Of a stretch of DNA of 64,000 bases, positions 1 through 10,330 are shown in pieces. The DNA is from Isochrysis galbana (lineage: Eukaryota > Haptophyta > Isochrysidales > Isochrysidaceae): NCBI GenBank assembly GCA_018136815.1, contig CM030939.1, forward strand, positions 248,001 to 312,000, given 5' to 3'. The position numbers and the translations under genes are program-made. A model generated the notes under the pieces. That model saw only the letters and a list, made by a program, of their open reading frames with translations, had not been told where the DNA came from and ran no database searches. Positions within the stretch are counted from its first letter, which is position 1; each line of letters begins with the position of its first letter.

Positions 1-442
1 CTGTTGGCTTCGCGCCTTGTAAAGCTTCTCGCCCTCAGTCGCGCGCCAAGTGCGCCCCCCTCCCCCTTGCGGTATGGTCGCTCACTCGCGCAAACGCAAG
101 CGTTCGCTGAACAAGAGAGAACACAAATCCCTACTTTCTACTTTACTTGTGGCCCGGCTTTCTACTTTATTACTATTGTAGTGCATCTTCTATTCTTCGT
201 TTTTGTTTTCGCTCCCTTCTTCCCGGCCGCCCTCTCTCTCTCTCTCCCTCCCCGCGCCTCTCCTCTCGCGCGGCGTCTGCGGCGGGCGGCAGAAGACAGA
301 GAGGCCACGAGGTGAGCGCGCCCCTCGGACGCAGGCCTGCCGGGGCAGACTTCTCTTCCTTCTCGCACAATTCACCGCCCCCCCCCTTCTTCCCCCCGCC
401 CTTTCCCCCCGGGCTCCAGGTCGACTGCAGTGACGGAGAGCA
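1..442. other. Upstream region of BAP31-like gene with CT/C tracts
   Basis: No gene is supported here. The stretch holds a pyrimidine tract (about 215-260) and a C-rich tract (about 370-410) just before the ATG at 443. This polypyrimidine arrangement recurs upstream of several genes in the window, so it is probably promoter and 5' UTR. Short ORFs in this part are low-complexity. Confidence 0.5.
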
Positions 443-1446
443 ATGAGCGGCGGTGAGAGTGGCGGAGGCATGAATGCACTGATGGGCGCCATCTTCTGGT
501 CTCTCAGTGTAGAGGTGGGAGCGCTTGTGCTGCTTGTCGCGCCCTGGCCAGAAGGATTCCTTGGTCCCATCCTACGCACCATTTCCGCCTCCAAAGCCCT
601 CGAGAGCGCAGTCAAGCCAGCGCTTTACTTTTTTGGCCTCGTGCTAGCAACGTTTCTCTTCTCAGCACGCGAGGTAGTGCGGCTGGGTGGCGAGTACGCG
701 GAGAAGCGGTCGGGCGACATCGGACAGAAGCTGCTGCACGAGGTTCTCATGTATCGCTCGCAGAGGGACTTTTACCTCGCAGGCTTCACCGCGCTGCTGC
801 TGCTTGTGCTACGCAGGATCTACCTGCTCGTCAAGGAGGTGAGTGCGCCCTTTGGGGTTGGCCCCGGCCTGTCGGGCCCGCTCTGCAATGGCGAAATTTC
901 GCCTCATCGCACAGTCACGCCCCCACCTGGCCCGGTCCTTCCCCGCTGCAGGTCCACTCGCTCAAGGCAACGACTGTTGCACTGAAGCGCCAGGCGGAGC
1001 AAGCTTCAGCCGCGTACACAATGCAGCTCACCGAGGTAGAGGAGCTCAAGAAAACCGCCAAGATGGTTGCGGCGGCTGCCAAGACCGACGCCAGCGCCAA
1101 GGCCAGCGCAGACGACGGCCCGTTGGATGCGGATGCCATCGAGGAGCGCGCCAAGCAAGCCGCAGCCGACGCCCTCATGTCGCCCAAGGCAGCAGCGGCG
1201 GCTAGGGGCGAGGGGGATGGCGAGTCGGTGTTCGAGCTGAAGGAGGAGTGCAAGCGGCTGCGTGAGGTTTTGGGCCAGGCGCGGGAAGACGGGCGCAAGG
1301 CCGATGCAAATGCAGACGCAATGCGTCGACAGGCCGAGAACCTGAGCCGCGAGTACGCCAAGCTCATGGCGCAAAAGGAGAGCCTCGAGAACAAGTTGGC
1401 GGACTTTGAACTGGTCATGGGCGACAGAGTGAAGAAGGCCAAGTGA
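443..1446 (+). CDS. BAP31-like ER membrane protein (two exons)
   Basis: Exons 443-838 and 952-1446 join in phase 0 across a 113-bp GTGAGT...CTGCAG intron, giving 296 aa. BAP31 (B-cell receptor-associated protein 31) is an ER membrane chaperone and sorting factor. Three hydrophobic segments lie in the first 130 residues (about 10-30, 52-72 and 104-128). The third is preceded by YRSQRDFYLAGF and followed by LVLRRIYLLVKE, the most conserved BAP31 block. Exon 2 encodes a Lys/Glu/Ala-rich cytosolic coiled coil. The protein ends in KKAK, which fits the KKxx di-lysine ER-retrieval signal seen on BAP31. It is slightly longer than the usual ~245 aa because of a longer coil. The family call is strong; the splice sites are inferred from frame and homology pattern. 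Confidence 0.9.
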
Positions 1447-2109
1447 ACCTGCCCCCGGGATGACGGGTCGTCGGTCGAGTGGTATACGAACTCAGTCCAG
1501 CTCGATTTCACGCACACCTTTGGCATAGATGGCCCTGAGTTGGCTCCGACTGCTCGTTTGCGTGGGCAGACGATCCCGTGATTGCCGTTCCGGCCACCTA
1601 GTGGCAAGCCATGGTGATGGGCGGACGCGCTTGCCAATCTCCGAGAGATGATGGCGCTGTTCTCGCCCCCCAGTGGCGAGCCACGAAGCGCTCGCCAATC
1701 CTCGACAGGGTGGTTTGGACCCTCGTTTAAATGCGGATTAGGCTGAGTGGGGTAATGCGCAACGCCAAACCGGTGACCGGTTGTGCAAGTGTTGGAAGCA
1801 ACGACCATATCACGCGTTTTTTTGATCGGCTTGCGCCACTTTTGCGCTTTGCGCATCAAAATGCGTGATGCTTGCTTCGCGTCACTGACTTTTTCGCTTA
1901 GGTGTGCGTCCACATTAGCGCCAATAAAAACAATGTGCTACATGGAATCACCCAATCCGTTGTGCAACAACAGCATGTGCTGTCAGCCTGCTAGCGCTAG
2001 CGCCAATCAAGGGGCCGCCCTCCTCACTCTCACTCATCACTAGTGACTAGCCTCACTGGCCACTAGCGCTAAGGCTAAGAAAGTCAACGTGCAGCATGCA
2101 ACTTTCGGT
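1447..2109. other. Intergenic, no gene seen
   Basis: No supported gene. Around 1590-1710 there are two imperfect copies of a GTGGCRAGCCA...GCTTGCCAAT-like segment, probably a small degenerate duplication. The rest shows no recognisable feature. Confidence 0.4.
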
Positions 2110-2352
2110 TCAGCTTTTAAAATTCACCTCCCCCGACATGGGCGCCGATTGCTCCTGCTTCGGTGGCGGTGGCGGCGGTGGCCTCCTCGGTCGGACGACG
2201 GTCTTCTTCAGTCTTGGAGAGGGCGTCCTCCGGCTCCATCGCCGGGGTCGGGGTCGGGCAGGAGGAGGGACAAATCGTGCGAGCAACGCTTGCGCTCGGC
2301 GTGCAGTCGACAGGTGGCCGTGTTGTGGGAGATGAGCGAATTCAGCGAGCAA
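2110..2352 (-). pseudogene. Fragment related to the acidic ORF at 22106-23086
   Basis: The minus strand translates to a stretch containing PPVDCTPSAS and TEEATAATAT. It aligns with PPVDWTPSAS and TDEATTTTTD of the ORF at 22106-23086, and the DNA is also similar (compare about 2275-2325 with 22798-22850). The fragment lacks the Glu/Lys-rich remainder and has no complete frame, so it is a partial duplicate or pseudogene fragment. Confidence 0.5.
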
Positions 2353-2477
2353 GAGAACTTAGGTCAAGGAGACAGTGGCGCGCTAGAGCCAGCAAGGGGA
2401 GGGCCGCGGCTCGCCGCGGCCATCAATCACTCGCTACGGCGAGAGAGATTAGCGCTCTCGGCCTCTAGTTTCACGAA

Positions 2478-2760
2478 AAAATAACATCTCAAGATTCTGG
2501 GATACACACCTACTTACCCTAACCCAAGGTATCCCTTGTTCTACTCCGACAACGCCCTTATCTTCCCTCCCTCCACACCTTCATTCATCCAAGAATTTTT
2601 TTTTAGCTCTTCCCTTCCTCCTCTTCCTCCTCCTCCCCTGCCCCCCTTCATCCCTTTTTCTTCGGTTTCCGGGGTCCGGCCCTAGTCTAGTACACTACCA
2701 ATAAGGGCCTAGTTCGGAGCGTGGGTTCTGGGCAGGCCTTTTGTACGTCCATTTTGTTGC
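2478..2760 (-). mobile_element. Family A retrotransposon 3'-end fragment
   Basis: Read on the minus strand, this ends in GTAGGTGTGTA...AGAATCTTGAGATG followed by a T-rich run. This matches the 3' terminus of the intact family A element (19561-19610) and the copies ending near 52232 and 56038. It also shares the block CGGACCCCGGAAACCGAAG with those copies. Only 3' UTR is present, as expected of a 5'-truncated insertion. The 5' boundary is uncertain. Confidence 0.6.
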
Positions 2761-3049
2761 ACGTGCACGTGGTTGACGGCCTCTAGTTTCACGAGTGAGC
2801 CCCTCCCCCCTTGCGTGTGACCGCGTGTGACCCCCCCCCCCCCCCCCTCCACGTTGTTTTACAACCCGAAAGGGGTTTCCCGGTTTCCGGTTTCCCCCGC
2901 CAAGCGTGGACTGGAGGAGAGGACGCGCTGGGGGGCGCAAGGTCGGTGCGTGCACTGGAGGGGGGACAAATATCGATATCGAGAGGAGGAGGCAGTGTGC
3001 AGTGTGCGGTGTCCCCTCCACGCCCGGTATCACTCGGACACCTGGCCTG

Positions 3050-3347
3050 CCAGGCACCAGGCATAGCGGGATTCCGAGACCGAAAATTGTGTCCAATTAG
3101 CTAATTGGGGGTGGCTAGGATATAACAATAATTATTTTAATTGGGTGTTTCAAATTGTGTGTGCCACCCCCAAGTTCGTGGCCATTTAGCATGTGCGGCC
3201 TGCCAGGCATGGCGGGATTCCGAGACAGAAAATTGTGTCCAATTAGCTAATTGGGGTTGGCCAGGATATAACATTAATTATTTTAATTGGGTGTTTCAAA
3301 TTGTGTGTGCCACCCCCAAGTTCGTGGCCATTTAGCATGTGCATGAT
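3050..3347. repeat. Two-copy tandem repeat, period 146 bp
   Basis: A segment containing GATTCCGAGAC, AATTGTGTCCAATTAGCTAA, ATTATTTTAATTGGGTG and CAAGTTCGTGGCCATTTAGC occurs twice, with ATTCCGAGAC at 3071 and again at 3217. The copies are nearly identical. They are AT-rich against a GC-rich background. No coding potential is seen. Confidence 0.8.
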
Positions 3348-3759
3348 TAAAATTAGTAAGAGGTAAGAGGCAAAAGGGCTGATGCATGTTAATGAAAGAT
3401 GGCTTGCAGAAGCGCACTAGACTAGCACTAGAGAGCGAGTGAGGGTCTACGGGTAACTGCAAGAGATAGCCTAGCTAGACACAAACAGACCTCCTAACGA
3501 ATAGTGACAGTGGCTGGCAAAGCCCCCCCTGACCGTTTGGGTCATGTCCTCACCGAGACGACCGAGGCCGGCAGCTGACAGCCTAAACGCCGCACGAGAG
3601 GCTCGGATCCCCCCCGCCCCCCAACGCCGCACAAGAGCGGGGAATAGAGCATAAACCACCCCAAGTGCACGTAAGATACCGAGCAAGCAAGCACATGTTG
3701 CATCGTGGTCGCACGAGAAGCGCGCTTGGTCCAAGCGTGAGCAAAGCCGGTTTGCGGCT
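3348..3759. other. Intergenic, no gene seen
   Basis: Short AT-rich and then GC-rich sequence downstream of the methyltransferase stop codon. Nothing recognisable was found. Confidence 0.4.
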
Positions 3760-4995
3760 CTACTCGTTTTCGACGTCCTTACGGCCCGAGGCAGAAAGTA
3801 ACGAGCTATAGCCGTTTCGACCACTCCTGCCCCCTCGAATACAGAGTACGATTCCTAGGATACAAATTGGGACCAGCAAGACGCCAAGGAGTGGAGGCGG
3901 ACGCGCCGACGAGGAGCCCTGGCCAGAAGCCCAATTGCGACTCTGTTCCCACCCTGCAATCTGACTAGAAGGGTCGATCTCAGTTACTTGCGAGAAAGTG
4001 TGTGCTGCTTCGACCACACTTTCTCCGCCTCTGAAACGGTCTCGAGCCTCCTCTTTCGCCGTGTTCTCAACTTTCCGTATTATGATTGTGCTGTCAAGAC
4101 CACCGCCTTTGTGCGCGCCAGTGATTGCCCAATACCAAGGGTTACTATCGAGGATAGCCTCCACTCGAGGGGCTATTCGTGCGTTCGCGCCTGCCAGACG
4201 GAGAGCCTCTCGCGCCTCGTGTTGTTCTCGCATGGCCGGCACGAGGCGCTTGATGAAAGGATGTTCGGCGGGGCGCTGCACATAGAAGCACTCGTGGCCA
4301 CAGTCAGTATTGTTTGTTGGAGCACGAGCAAGTTGATCGGCAGCGGCAAGTCCCTTGAGCCACGGTAGAGCGCCGATGGTGACATCCTCAATCACGTAGA
4401 CACCACCGGGGCGTAAACGTGGCCACAAGGCTTCGATTGCCGCGATTTGGTGAGTGAGCACGTGCGCAGCATCGTCAATGATGATGTCCAGTTGCTGAGG
4501 TAAGGGCAGGCTCTGCAGCATTGTCTGATTCGATGAGTCTACTCCAAAGAATGCATGGACACGAGGTGCTGACCAGGTCGCGTGGGCAGAGCCCTGATCG
4601 AAGCAGCCGTGCCTCCGCTTGGTTTTACTGGCCCAAGCGTACTGCTTCTCATCGTGGAAGCGCCGCTCATCGTAGTCGACGATCCACAAATGGGCGGAAG
4701 GGAAGTACTCCCGCCAAGCACTGAGCGATGCGGCAGTCTCGTCCCCCACGCCCAGCTCGACGACGTTCCGTGCCTCGCGCAGAGGCGAGAACGCGACGTC
4801 ATACGCCGAGCCGTAGCCATGCTTTGAGAGCCAGTAGGTCCCTTTGTCGGAGCAGTACTTGTTGAAGAGCCTGTTCAGCTCCGAGTTCCGGTGGTTTGCC
4901 CTTCTGTTCGGGTAGCAGTCTGGTGCTGGGGTGCACTGAGGGAAGTGGTCTGCGGTCCACGCTGCTTGCACAGGTACAGCGAGGGAAAGGGCCAT
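3760..4995 (-). CDS. TylF/MycF-like SAM-dependent methyltransferase with C-terminal membrane anchor
   Basis: A 411-aa protein. The open frame runs on into the CT minisatellite, so the ATG at 4995 was chosen as the last start before the conserved domain. Motif I is VELGVG at about residues 78-84. SDKGTYWLSKHGYG precedes it, and DIIIDDAAH (about 170-178) and RPGGVYVIEDV follow. This order matches TylF/macrocin-type class I methyltransferases, which usually act on sugar or small-molecule hydroxyls. A hydrophobic segment near residues 368-386 followed by a basic tail suggests a membrane tether, and a weak hydrophobic stretch lies at the N terminus. The substrate cannot be inferred. The gene is divergent from the histone deacetylase, with the minisatellite between. 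Confidence 0.75.
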   Translation of the reverse strand: MALSLAVPVQAAWTADHFPQCTPAPDCYPNRRANHRNSELNRLFNKYCSDKGTYWLSKHGYGSAYDVAFSPLREARNVVELGVGDETAASLSAWREYFPSAHLWIVDYDERRFHDEKQYAWASKTKRRHGCFDQGSAHATWSAPRVHAFFGVDSSNQTMLQSLPLPQQLDIIIDDAAHVLTHQIAAIEALWPRLRPGGVYVIEDVTIGALPWLKGLAAADQLARAPTNNTDCGHECFYVQRPAEHPFIKRLVPAMREQHEAREALRLAGANARIAPRVEAILDSNPWYWAITGAHKGGGLDSTIIIRKVENTAKEEARDRFRGGESVVEAAHTFSQVTEIDPSSQIAGWEQSRNWASGQGSSSARPPPLLGVLLVPICILGIVLCIRGGRSGRNGYSSLLSASGRKDVENE

Positions 4996-5139
4996 CGCCT
5001 GGGTGCTGTTGGGGGTTCGAGACGCAACGCGCCCGGCCCCCCGCCCTCTTCCCCCTTGCCAACGCCCACGCCTGGCCCCCACGACTCCGGAGAGAGAGAG
5101 GGAGAGGGGACGGTGCGACGGAGAGTGGCGCCACAGCCT

Positions 5140-6050
5140 CCTTCTCTCCTCTCTCCTCTCTCTTCTCCTCTCTCTTCTCCTCTCTCTTCTCCTCTCTCTT
5201 CTCCTCTCTCTTCTCGTCTCTCTTCTCCTCTCTCTTCTCGTCTCTCTTCTCCTCTCTCTTCTCCTCTCCCTTCTCGTCTCTCTTCTCCTCTCTCTTCTCC
5301 TCTCTCTTCTCCTCTCTCTTCTCCTCTCTCTTCTCCTCTCTCTTCTCCTCTCTCTTCTCCTCTCTCTTCTCCTCTCTCTTCTCCTCTCCCTTCTCGTCTC
5401 TCTTCTCCTCTCTCTTCTCCTCTCTCTTCTCCTCTCTCTTCTCCTCTCTCTTCTCCTCTCTCTTCTCCTCTCTCTTCTCCTCTCTCTTCTCCTCTCTCTT
5501 CTCCTCTCTCTTCTCCTCTCCCTTCTCGTCTCTCTTCTCCTCTCTCTTCTCCTCTCTCTTCTCCTCTCTCTTCTCCTCTCTCTTCTCCTCTCTCTTCTCC
5601 TCTCTCTTCTCCTCTCTCTTCTCCTCTCTCTTCTCCTCTCTCTTCTCCTCTCTCTTCTCCTCTCTCTTCTCCTCTCTCTTCTCCTCTCCCTTCTCCTCTC
5701 TCTTCTCCTCTCTCTTCTCCTCTCTCTTCTCCTCTCTCTTCTCCTCTCTCTTCTCCTCTCTCTTCTCCTCTCTCTTCTCCTCTCTCTTCTCCTCTCTCTT
5801 CTCCTCTCTCTTCTCCTCTCCCTTCTCGTCTCTCTTCTCCTCTCTCTTCTCCTCTCTCTTCTCCTCTCTCTTCTCCTCTCTCTTCTCCTCTCTCTTCTCC
5901 TCTCTCTTCTCCTCTCTCTTCTCCTCTCTCTTCTCCTCTCTCTTCTCCTCTCTCTTCTCCTCTCCCTTCTCGTCTCTCTTCTCCTCTCTCTTCTCCTCTC
6001 TCTTCTCCTCTCTCTTCTCCTCTCTCTTCTCCTCTCTCTTCTCTCTCTCT
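5140..6050. repeat. 12-bp minisatellite (TTCTCCTCTCTC)n in a divergent promoter region
   Basis: About 75 copies of a 12-bp pyrimidine unit, TTCTCCTCTCTC, run almost without interruption. Variant units (TTCTCGTCTCTC, and units preceded by CCC) recur near 5270, 5390, 5520, 5690, 5820 and 5965, spaced by multiples of 12 bp (120-168 bp), so there is a higher-order pattern. Because 12 is divisible by 3, every frame stays open and several very long false ORFs result. The tract separates the divergent starts at 4995 (-) and 6671 (+). Confidence 0.95.
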
Positions 6051-6670
6051 GTGTTCGTCTGCCCTTCTCTCTCTCTCCTCTCCCTCTCTCTCCCTCCCTC
6101 CTTCCCCTCTCTCCTCTTTCCCCTCTCTCCAACCTCCACTCTCTTCTCTCTCCTCTCATCTCTCCTCTCAACTCTCTCTCGTGTCTCCTCTCACATCTCT
6201 CACATCTACTCGCTCTCTCCTCTCTCTTCCCTGCCCCCCTCCCTCTCTCTCCCGCCTCCCTCTCCCCCCCCCAACACTCCATCCTTTTGTTCCCCCCCGG
6301 CGGTATTGGCGGGAGCGGCCCCCTCCGCCCCCTCCCGTGCGCCCTCCGCCCCTCTCTCCTCTCCTTCCCCCTCCCTTTGTTCTCCCTCTCTCTCCACCCG
6401 TCTCCCCCTCTCCCTCCCGCTCTCTCTCGCTCCCTACCTCCCTTCCCATCTGCCGTCCTGCTCTCTCTCTCCCTACCTCCCTGCCTCCCTCCCCCACCCC
6501 CACCCCCACACCCCTGGCCCCCGGAGCCCTTTCCCTCGCTCCCTCCCTCCCTCCCTTTCCCCCCCTCCCCCTCTCCCCCCCCCCCTCTCCCTCCCTCCCG
6601 CCCTTCCTCCCTCCCTCCCTCTCCAGCTCCTCCCATTCGTCCTCCCCACCCCCACACCCTCCCCCTGAGC
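6051..6670. repeat. Polypyrimidine low-complexity tract
   Basis: An irregular CT/C-rich tract continues from the minisatellite up to the ATG at 6671. It is probably the 5' UTR and promoter of the histone deacetylase gene. No other gene is seen. Confidence 0.7.
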
Positions 6671-9600
6671 ATGACCCCTCCTCCCTCGGTCCGACTAGCC
6701 TACGGCTACCACTCCGGCCCACTCGCTGGCCAAGCGCTTGGTGTATTGACCGCGCCGGCCGAGGGCGCGGCACTGCGGCGCGCGCTCGGTGCCAAGCTAA
6801 GGATGCGCGCGCGAGACGTTGCAGCCGCCACTGTCTTTGTGGCTAGGACGGGAGAGAAGGTATGGGGAAAAAGAGGGGGGAAGGAGAGGGGGTGAGGAGG
6901 GGAGGGGCAGAGAGGGCAGCCGTGGGGGAAGGGGGCGGAGCTTCGGAGGCATGGGAGCGGGCGGGAGCACGGGGTGGGACTTGAGATCTTAGCGGGAGAG
7001 CGGATGAGAAATGGGATCGAGGCGAGTGGGAGGCCAGTTGTTAGAGCGGAGAGCAGAGAGGCATGGAGAGGGGTTGAAGGCAAGCATGGTAAGAATGGAC
7101 TGGAAGGTGGAAAAGCACCGAGGGGAGAGACGGGCGCGCTGCAGAGTGCTCTTAGAGTGCCCACAGCACCATCTGCAATGGAAATGGTGTCTTGTCCTCA
7201 ATAGGCGTCCCATATGCACCCTGCCCATCTCCGTACAGCTTCCTACTGACGACACGAGCTTGTACGGTCACGTGAACGACATGGACCTCCTCCTCGTCGC
7301 GCACTCGTGCGATGAAGCCTTCTGCAAGCCAAAGGGCACCGGCAACAGCCCAGCGCGCTCCTCGGTGGAGGACGCAGTGAATGAGGCAGCCGCAGCTTTA
7401 TCGGATCTGTCCCTCAAGGAGACCGGGCTTGACGACTCGCATTCAGCGAGTCCTGCCTCATTGCTCTTGACAATTCGACCAATTATCGCGCCCGCTGGGT
7501 TCGAGGCAGTTGCACTCGTCGTGCAACCATCCCACAACGGATTCGTCAAGGGCAATGGTGCGCGTGGGAGCGCGAGCCGTGTCTACCCACCAGCGGCCGG
7601 GATAACCGTGCAAGTCACACGCCAGGCTCGGCTCCAAGAGCCTTTCAAGCACTTCAAGGTCAAGTGCATGGCTTCAATCCCACTCCACCGTGCTTTTCAA
7701 CGTAGGTTGCAAGACGGCAGTTGTGCACGATGAGCGTATGTGCTCCCACGCTCTCGCCAGCGGCTTTCATCCGGAGCAGCCAGCCAGAATCACGTCGCTG
7801 TGGGAAGGCCTAGTTGCCGAAGGAATGGCAGCCGCAGCGCGCAGAGTGCCTGCGCGACTCGCCACTAAGGAAGAGGTGCGCTGGCCACCGGTTGGGCGTT
7901 GCCACTCGCCACTCGATTGCGAACATCTACGGGCAATCCCTGGTCTTCTTGGCATCTCACCTCAGATCTTAATGGTTCACGAGGCTCGGCACTGGGATCA
8001 GCTCGAATGGGCCGTGGCGCAGGAGGCGCAGGCCTTGCAGCGCTGGTGCGCCTCGCAAGAGTCCCTATATTTGAATGCGGCGTCCCTGCGTGCGGCGAGG
8101 CTCGCCAGCGGTGCCGTGATGGAGTTGACGCAGCAGGTGCGCTTTGGACGAAGTCCCGTCGGCATGACGAGCCGGAAACCGGGGCGCGATTGCGGATGCA
8201 TCGGACCTTACAGCACTTGCCTTGCGCGTGGCCACTTCCCCTTACCTTGCCCTTTGTCCTCATCGACAACTGTCTACCCTCTAGCCGTTGCCATGCGGCT
8301 TTGCGATGTCGATGAGGTCACCTGGTACCTTACCATGCGCTCACAATCCGCCCTGTGCCATGGCCGATCAACCAGGTCATGCGTGGGGAGGCGCGGAATG
8401 GACTTGCTATCGTACGGCCACCTGGACATCACGCGGGTAGGTTGCACGCTCCCCGATAGGGCGCTGTCCCATTCGTGCCCCCATTCGTGCCCCCATTTGT
8501 GGCCCGCCACCTACCGAAGACCTAGTGGAGCATGATCTGCGGGGTCGTCATTCGTATGAAATCAGCATTGCGAGTGCGAGCATGCTGGGAATGTCGCCGA
8601 TGCGTCTGACTCATCCTTAACCTCTGCATCCAGAGGCGCATCGCGCAATGGGGTTCTGTGTGTTCAACTCTGTGGCCGTGGCCGCGGCGCATGCGCGCTC
8701 GCACTTGGGCGCTCGGCGTGTCCTCATCGTCGACTGGGACATCCACCACGGAAACGGTGTGCTTCGCCGCACAGGGTTTGCAAGAGCCGACGCCCCGTTC
8801 ACACGTACCCTTTCCCACCGAGGGCCACCGTCTGACCGCTAACATTGGTGCGCAGGCATCCAGCGCATCTTCGAGGCTGACCCATCCGTCCTCTACTTCT
8901 CGGTTCACCGCTATGAGAACGGCTCCTTCTTCCCTGGCTGCCCCCCGCCCGCATCGCCTATGGAGGCAGCCTACGCCCAAGAGATGTCCTGTGCGGCCGT
9001 GGGCTCGGGCCAAGGGGAGGGGACCACCGTCAATGTGGGCTGGAACACACGGGGCCCCTCTTCTCGCCCGGGTGACGCAGAGTACGAGGCAGTATGGTCC
9101 GAGATCCTCATGCCAATTGCGAGGGAGTTTGCTGCCGATCTAGTGCTAGTTGCGGCTGGCTTCGACGCTGCAGAGGGAGACCCACTCGGTGGGTGCCACG
9201 TCACTCCGGAGGGATACCACTCGCTAACTCGTCAGCTCATGGAGCTTGCTGGAGGCAAGCTCGTGCTCGCGCTGGAAGGCGGCTATTCTCTCAGCGCGAC
9301 TACTGCGAGTGCCACAGCGTGCATGGCAGCGTTGCTTGGGTTGGATGTGCTGCCCTCTGTGGCCTTTGCAAATGACGCTCGTGCCAAGCCATCCAGCTCG
9401 CCATCGGTCACACCGACCGATCTATCGCCGGCAATGTTGGGGATAGTCGGATCCGTTCCTGGACGAAGCCGGCGTGGAGGCGTCGCTTCGTCCGAACCTC
9501 CCTCTGATGCGAAAACGGGAGGCAGCGCAAGAGCGACGTCTAGCGAGCGGCAAGAAAGAGAGCTGCGGCGACTGGAGTCATCTGGCGGCATGATACATGC

Positions 9601-9769
9601 GCAGAGCTCAGCCCGTAGGCGCGCCATTTCGACCCGCAGCGCGCCCGGACGCCGAGAAGCCATCGACATGGTCGGCGGCCGTGTATGCGTGCACCCACTT
9701 GCTCGAAAGAGCATCGATGATGCACGCGCAGTCCACGCAATGTATTGGAAGGCATTGCGTGCACTCTGA
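6671..9769 (+). CDS. Class II histone deacetylase (seven exons)
   Basis: Proposed exons: 6671-6859, 7239-7557, 7706-7875, 7966-8136, 8376-8436, 8634-8756 and 8856-9769 (648 aa). The last five junctions are well supported because the spliced frame restores the conserved blocks. These are HDERM...[27 protein letters not shown] (PPGHH about residue 298), [14 protein letters not shown] (about 337), AGFDAAEGD (about 445) and EGGY (about 485). The zinc ligands, the paired histidines and the Tyr of EGGY are all present, so an active lysine deacetylase is likely. The Tyr argues against the class IIa His variant. Residues 1-169 form an N-terminal region I do not recognise, and its two exon joins are tentative. 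The C terminus (about 500-648) is low-complexity and basic. Confidence 0.85.
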
Positions 9770-10096
9770 CGGTGTGATTTAGCGAGTAGGGAGTGGTCGT
9801 ATGTGCGGCATTCGTTGGGTCCCCTTGGATTCCCAGCTCATATGGGCCAATGGTTGCCCGCCGGAGTTCGCATGATGTATGGGGTGCGGTTAGGTCGAGG
9901 GGGGAAGGAGATTGAGATTGGTAGGGCCCTCCCGGGAGGGGGAAGGGGGGGGGGGGGGGGGGGGGTTCATCTCCTTTCTACCCCATCTCCCCTCCACGCT
10001 CCACCTTGACCTCGCCCCCCCCCCCCCCCGCCCCCCTTCTCTGTGCGGCTATGGCATGTGCGTGTGCGGCAGATCGATGCTCCGTGTGCAAGCTGT
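9770..10096. repeat. Intergenic with poly-G and poly-C runs
   Basis: Downstream of the deacetylase the sequence contains a run of about 20 G near 9947-9966 and a run of C near 10016-10030, an inverted pair that could fold back. No gene was recognised. Confidence 0.5.
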
Positions 10097-10330
10097 GGAA
10101 CTATCGTTATAACAATAGGGTCATGGAGCGTGCCCCGCTCCCCTCCTCTCTCTCCGCCCACGCTGCCGCGCCGGCCGACGCTGCGTTACTGTCGAAACGC
10201 CCTCAACCTCAAGTAGAAGTAGCGTGGCCACGCCTGACCAGGTCCATGTGCCCGCGAGCGACCGCACGCGACGAGCGCCCAAAGCCCAGAACCAGAACAC
10301 CATTACCCATCCATACCCGACATTGCCTGC
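10097..10330 (+). mobile_element. Family A retrotransposon 5'-end fragment
   Basis: It starts with AACTATCGTTATAACAATAG (one mismatch in the family A hairpin), then GGGTCATGGAGCGTGCC. The translated start MERAPLPSSLSAHAAAPAD matches MERATLPSSLSAHLTAPAD of the intact element at 13105. Homology continues in shifted frames (VHVPASDRTRRAPKAQ) to about 10330 and then fades. No matching target-site duplication was found, so this is a degraded piece. Confidence 0.7.

Noticed and set aside
4799..6895. Very long open frames (up to 970 codons) made of EEKR, ERRR, SLLL or FSSL repeats
   Set aside because: They arise because the 12-bp pyrimidine minisatellite keeps all frames open; no non-repeat domain except the methyltransferase is present.
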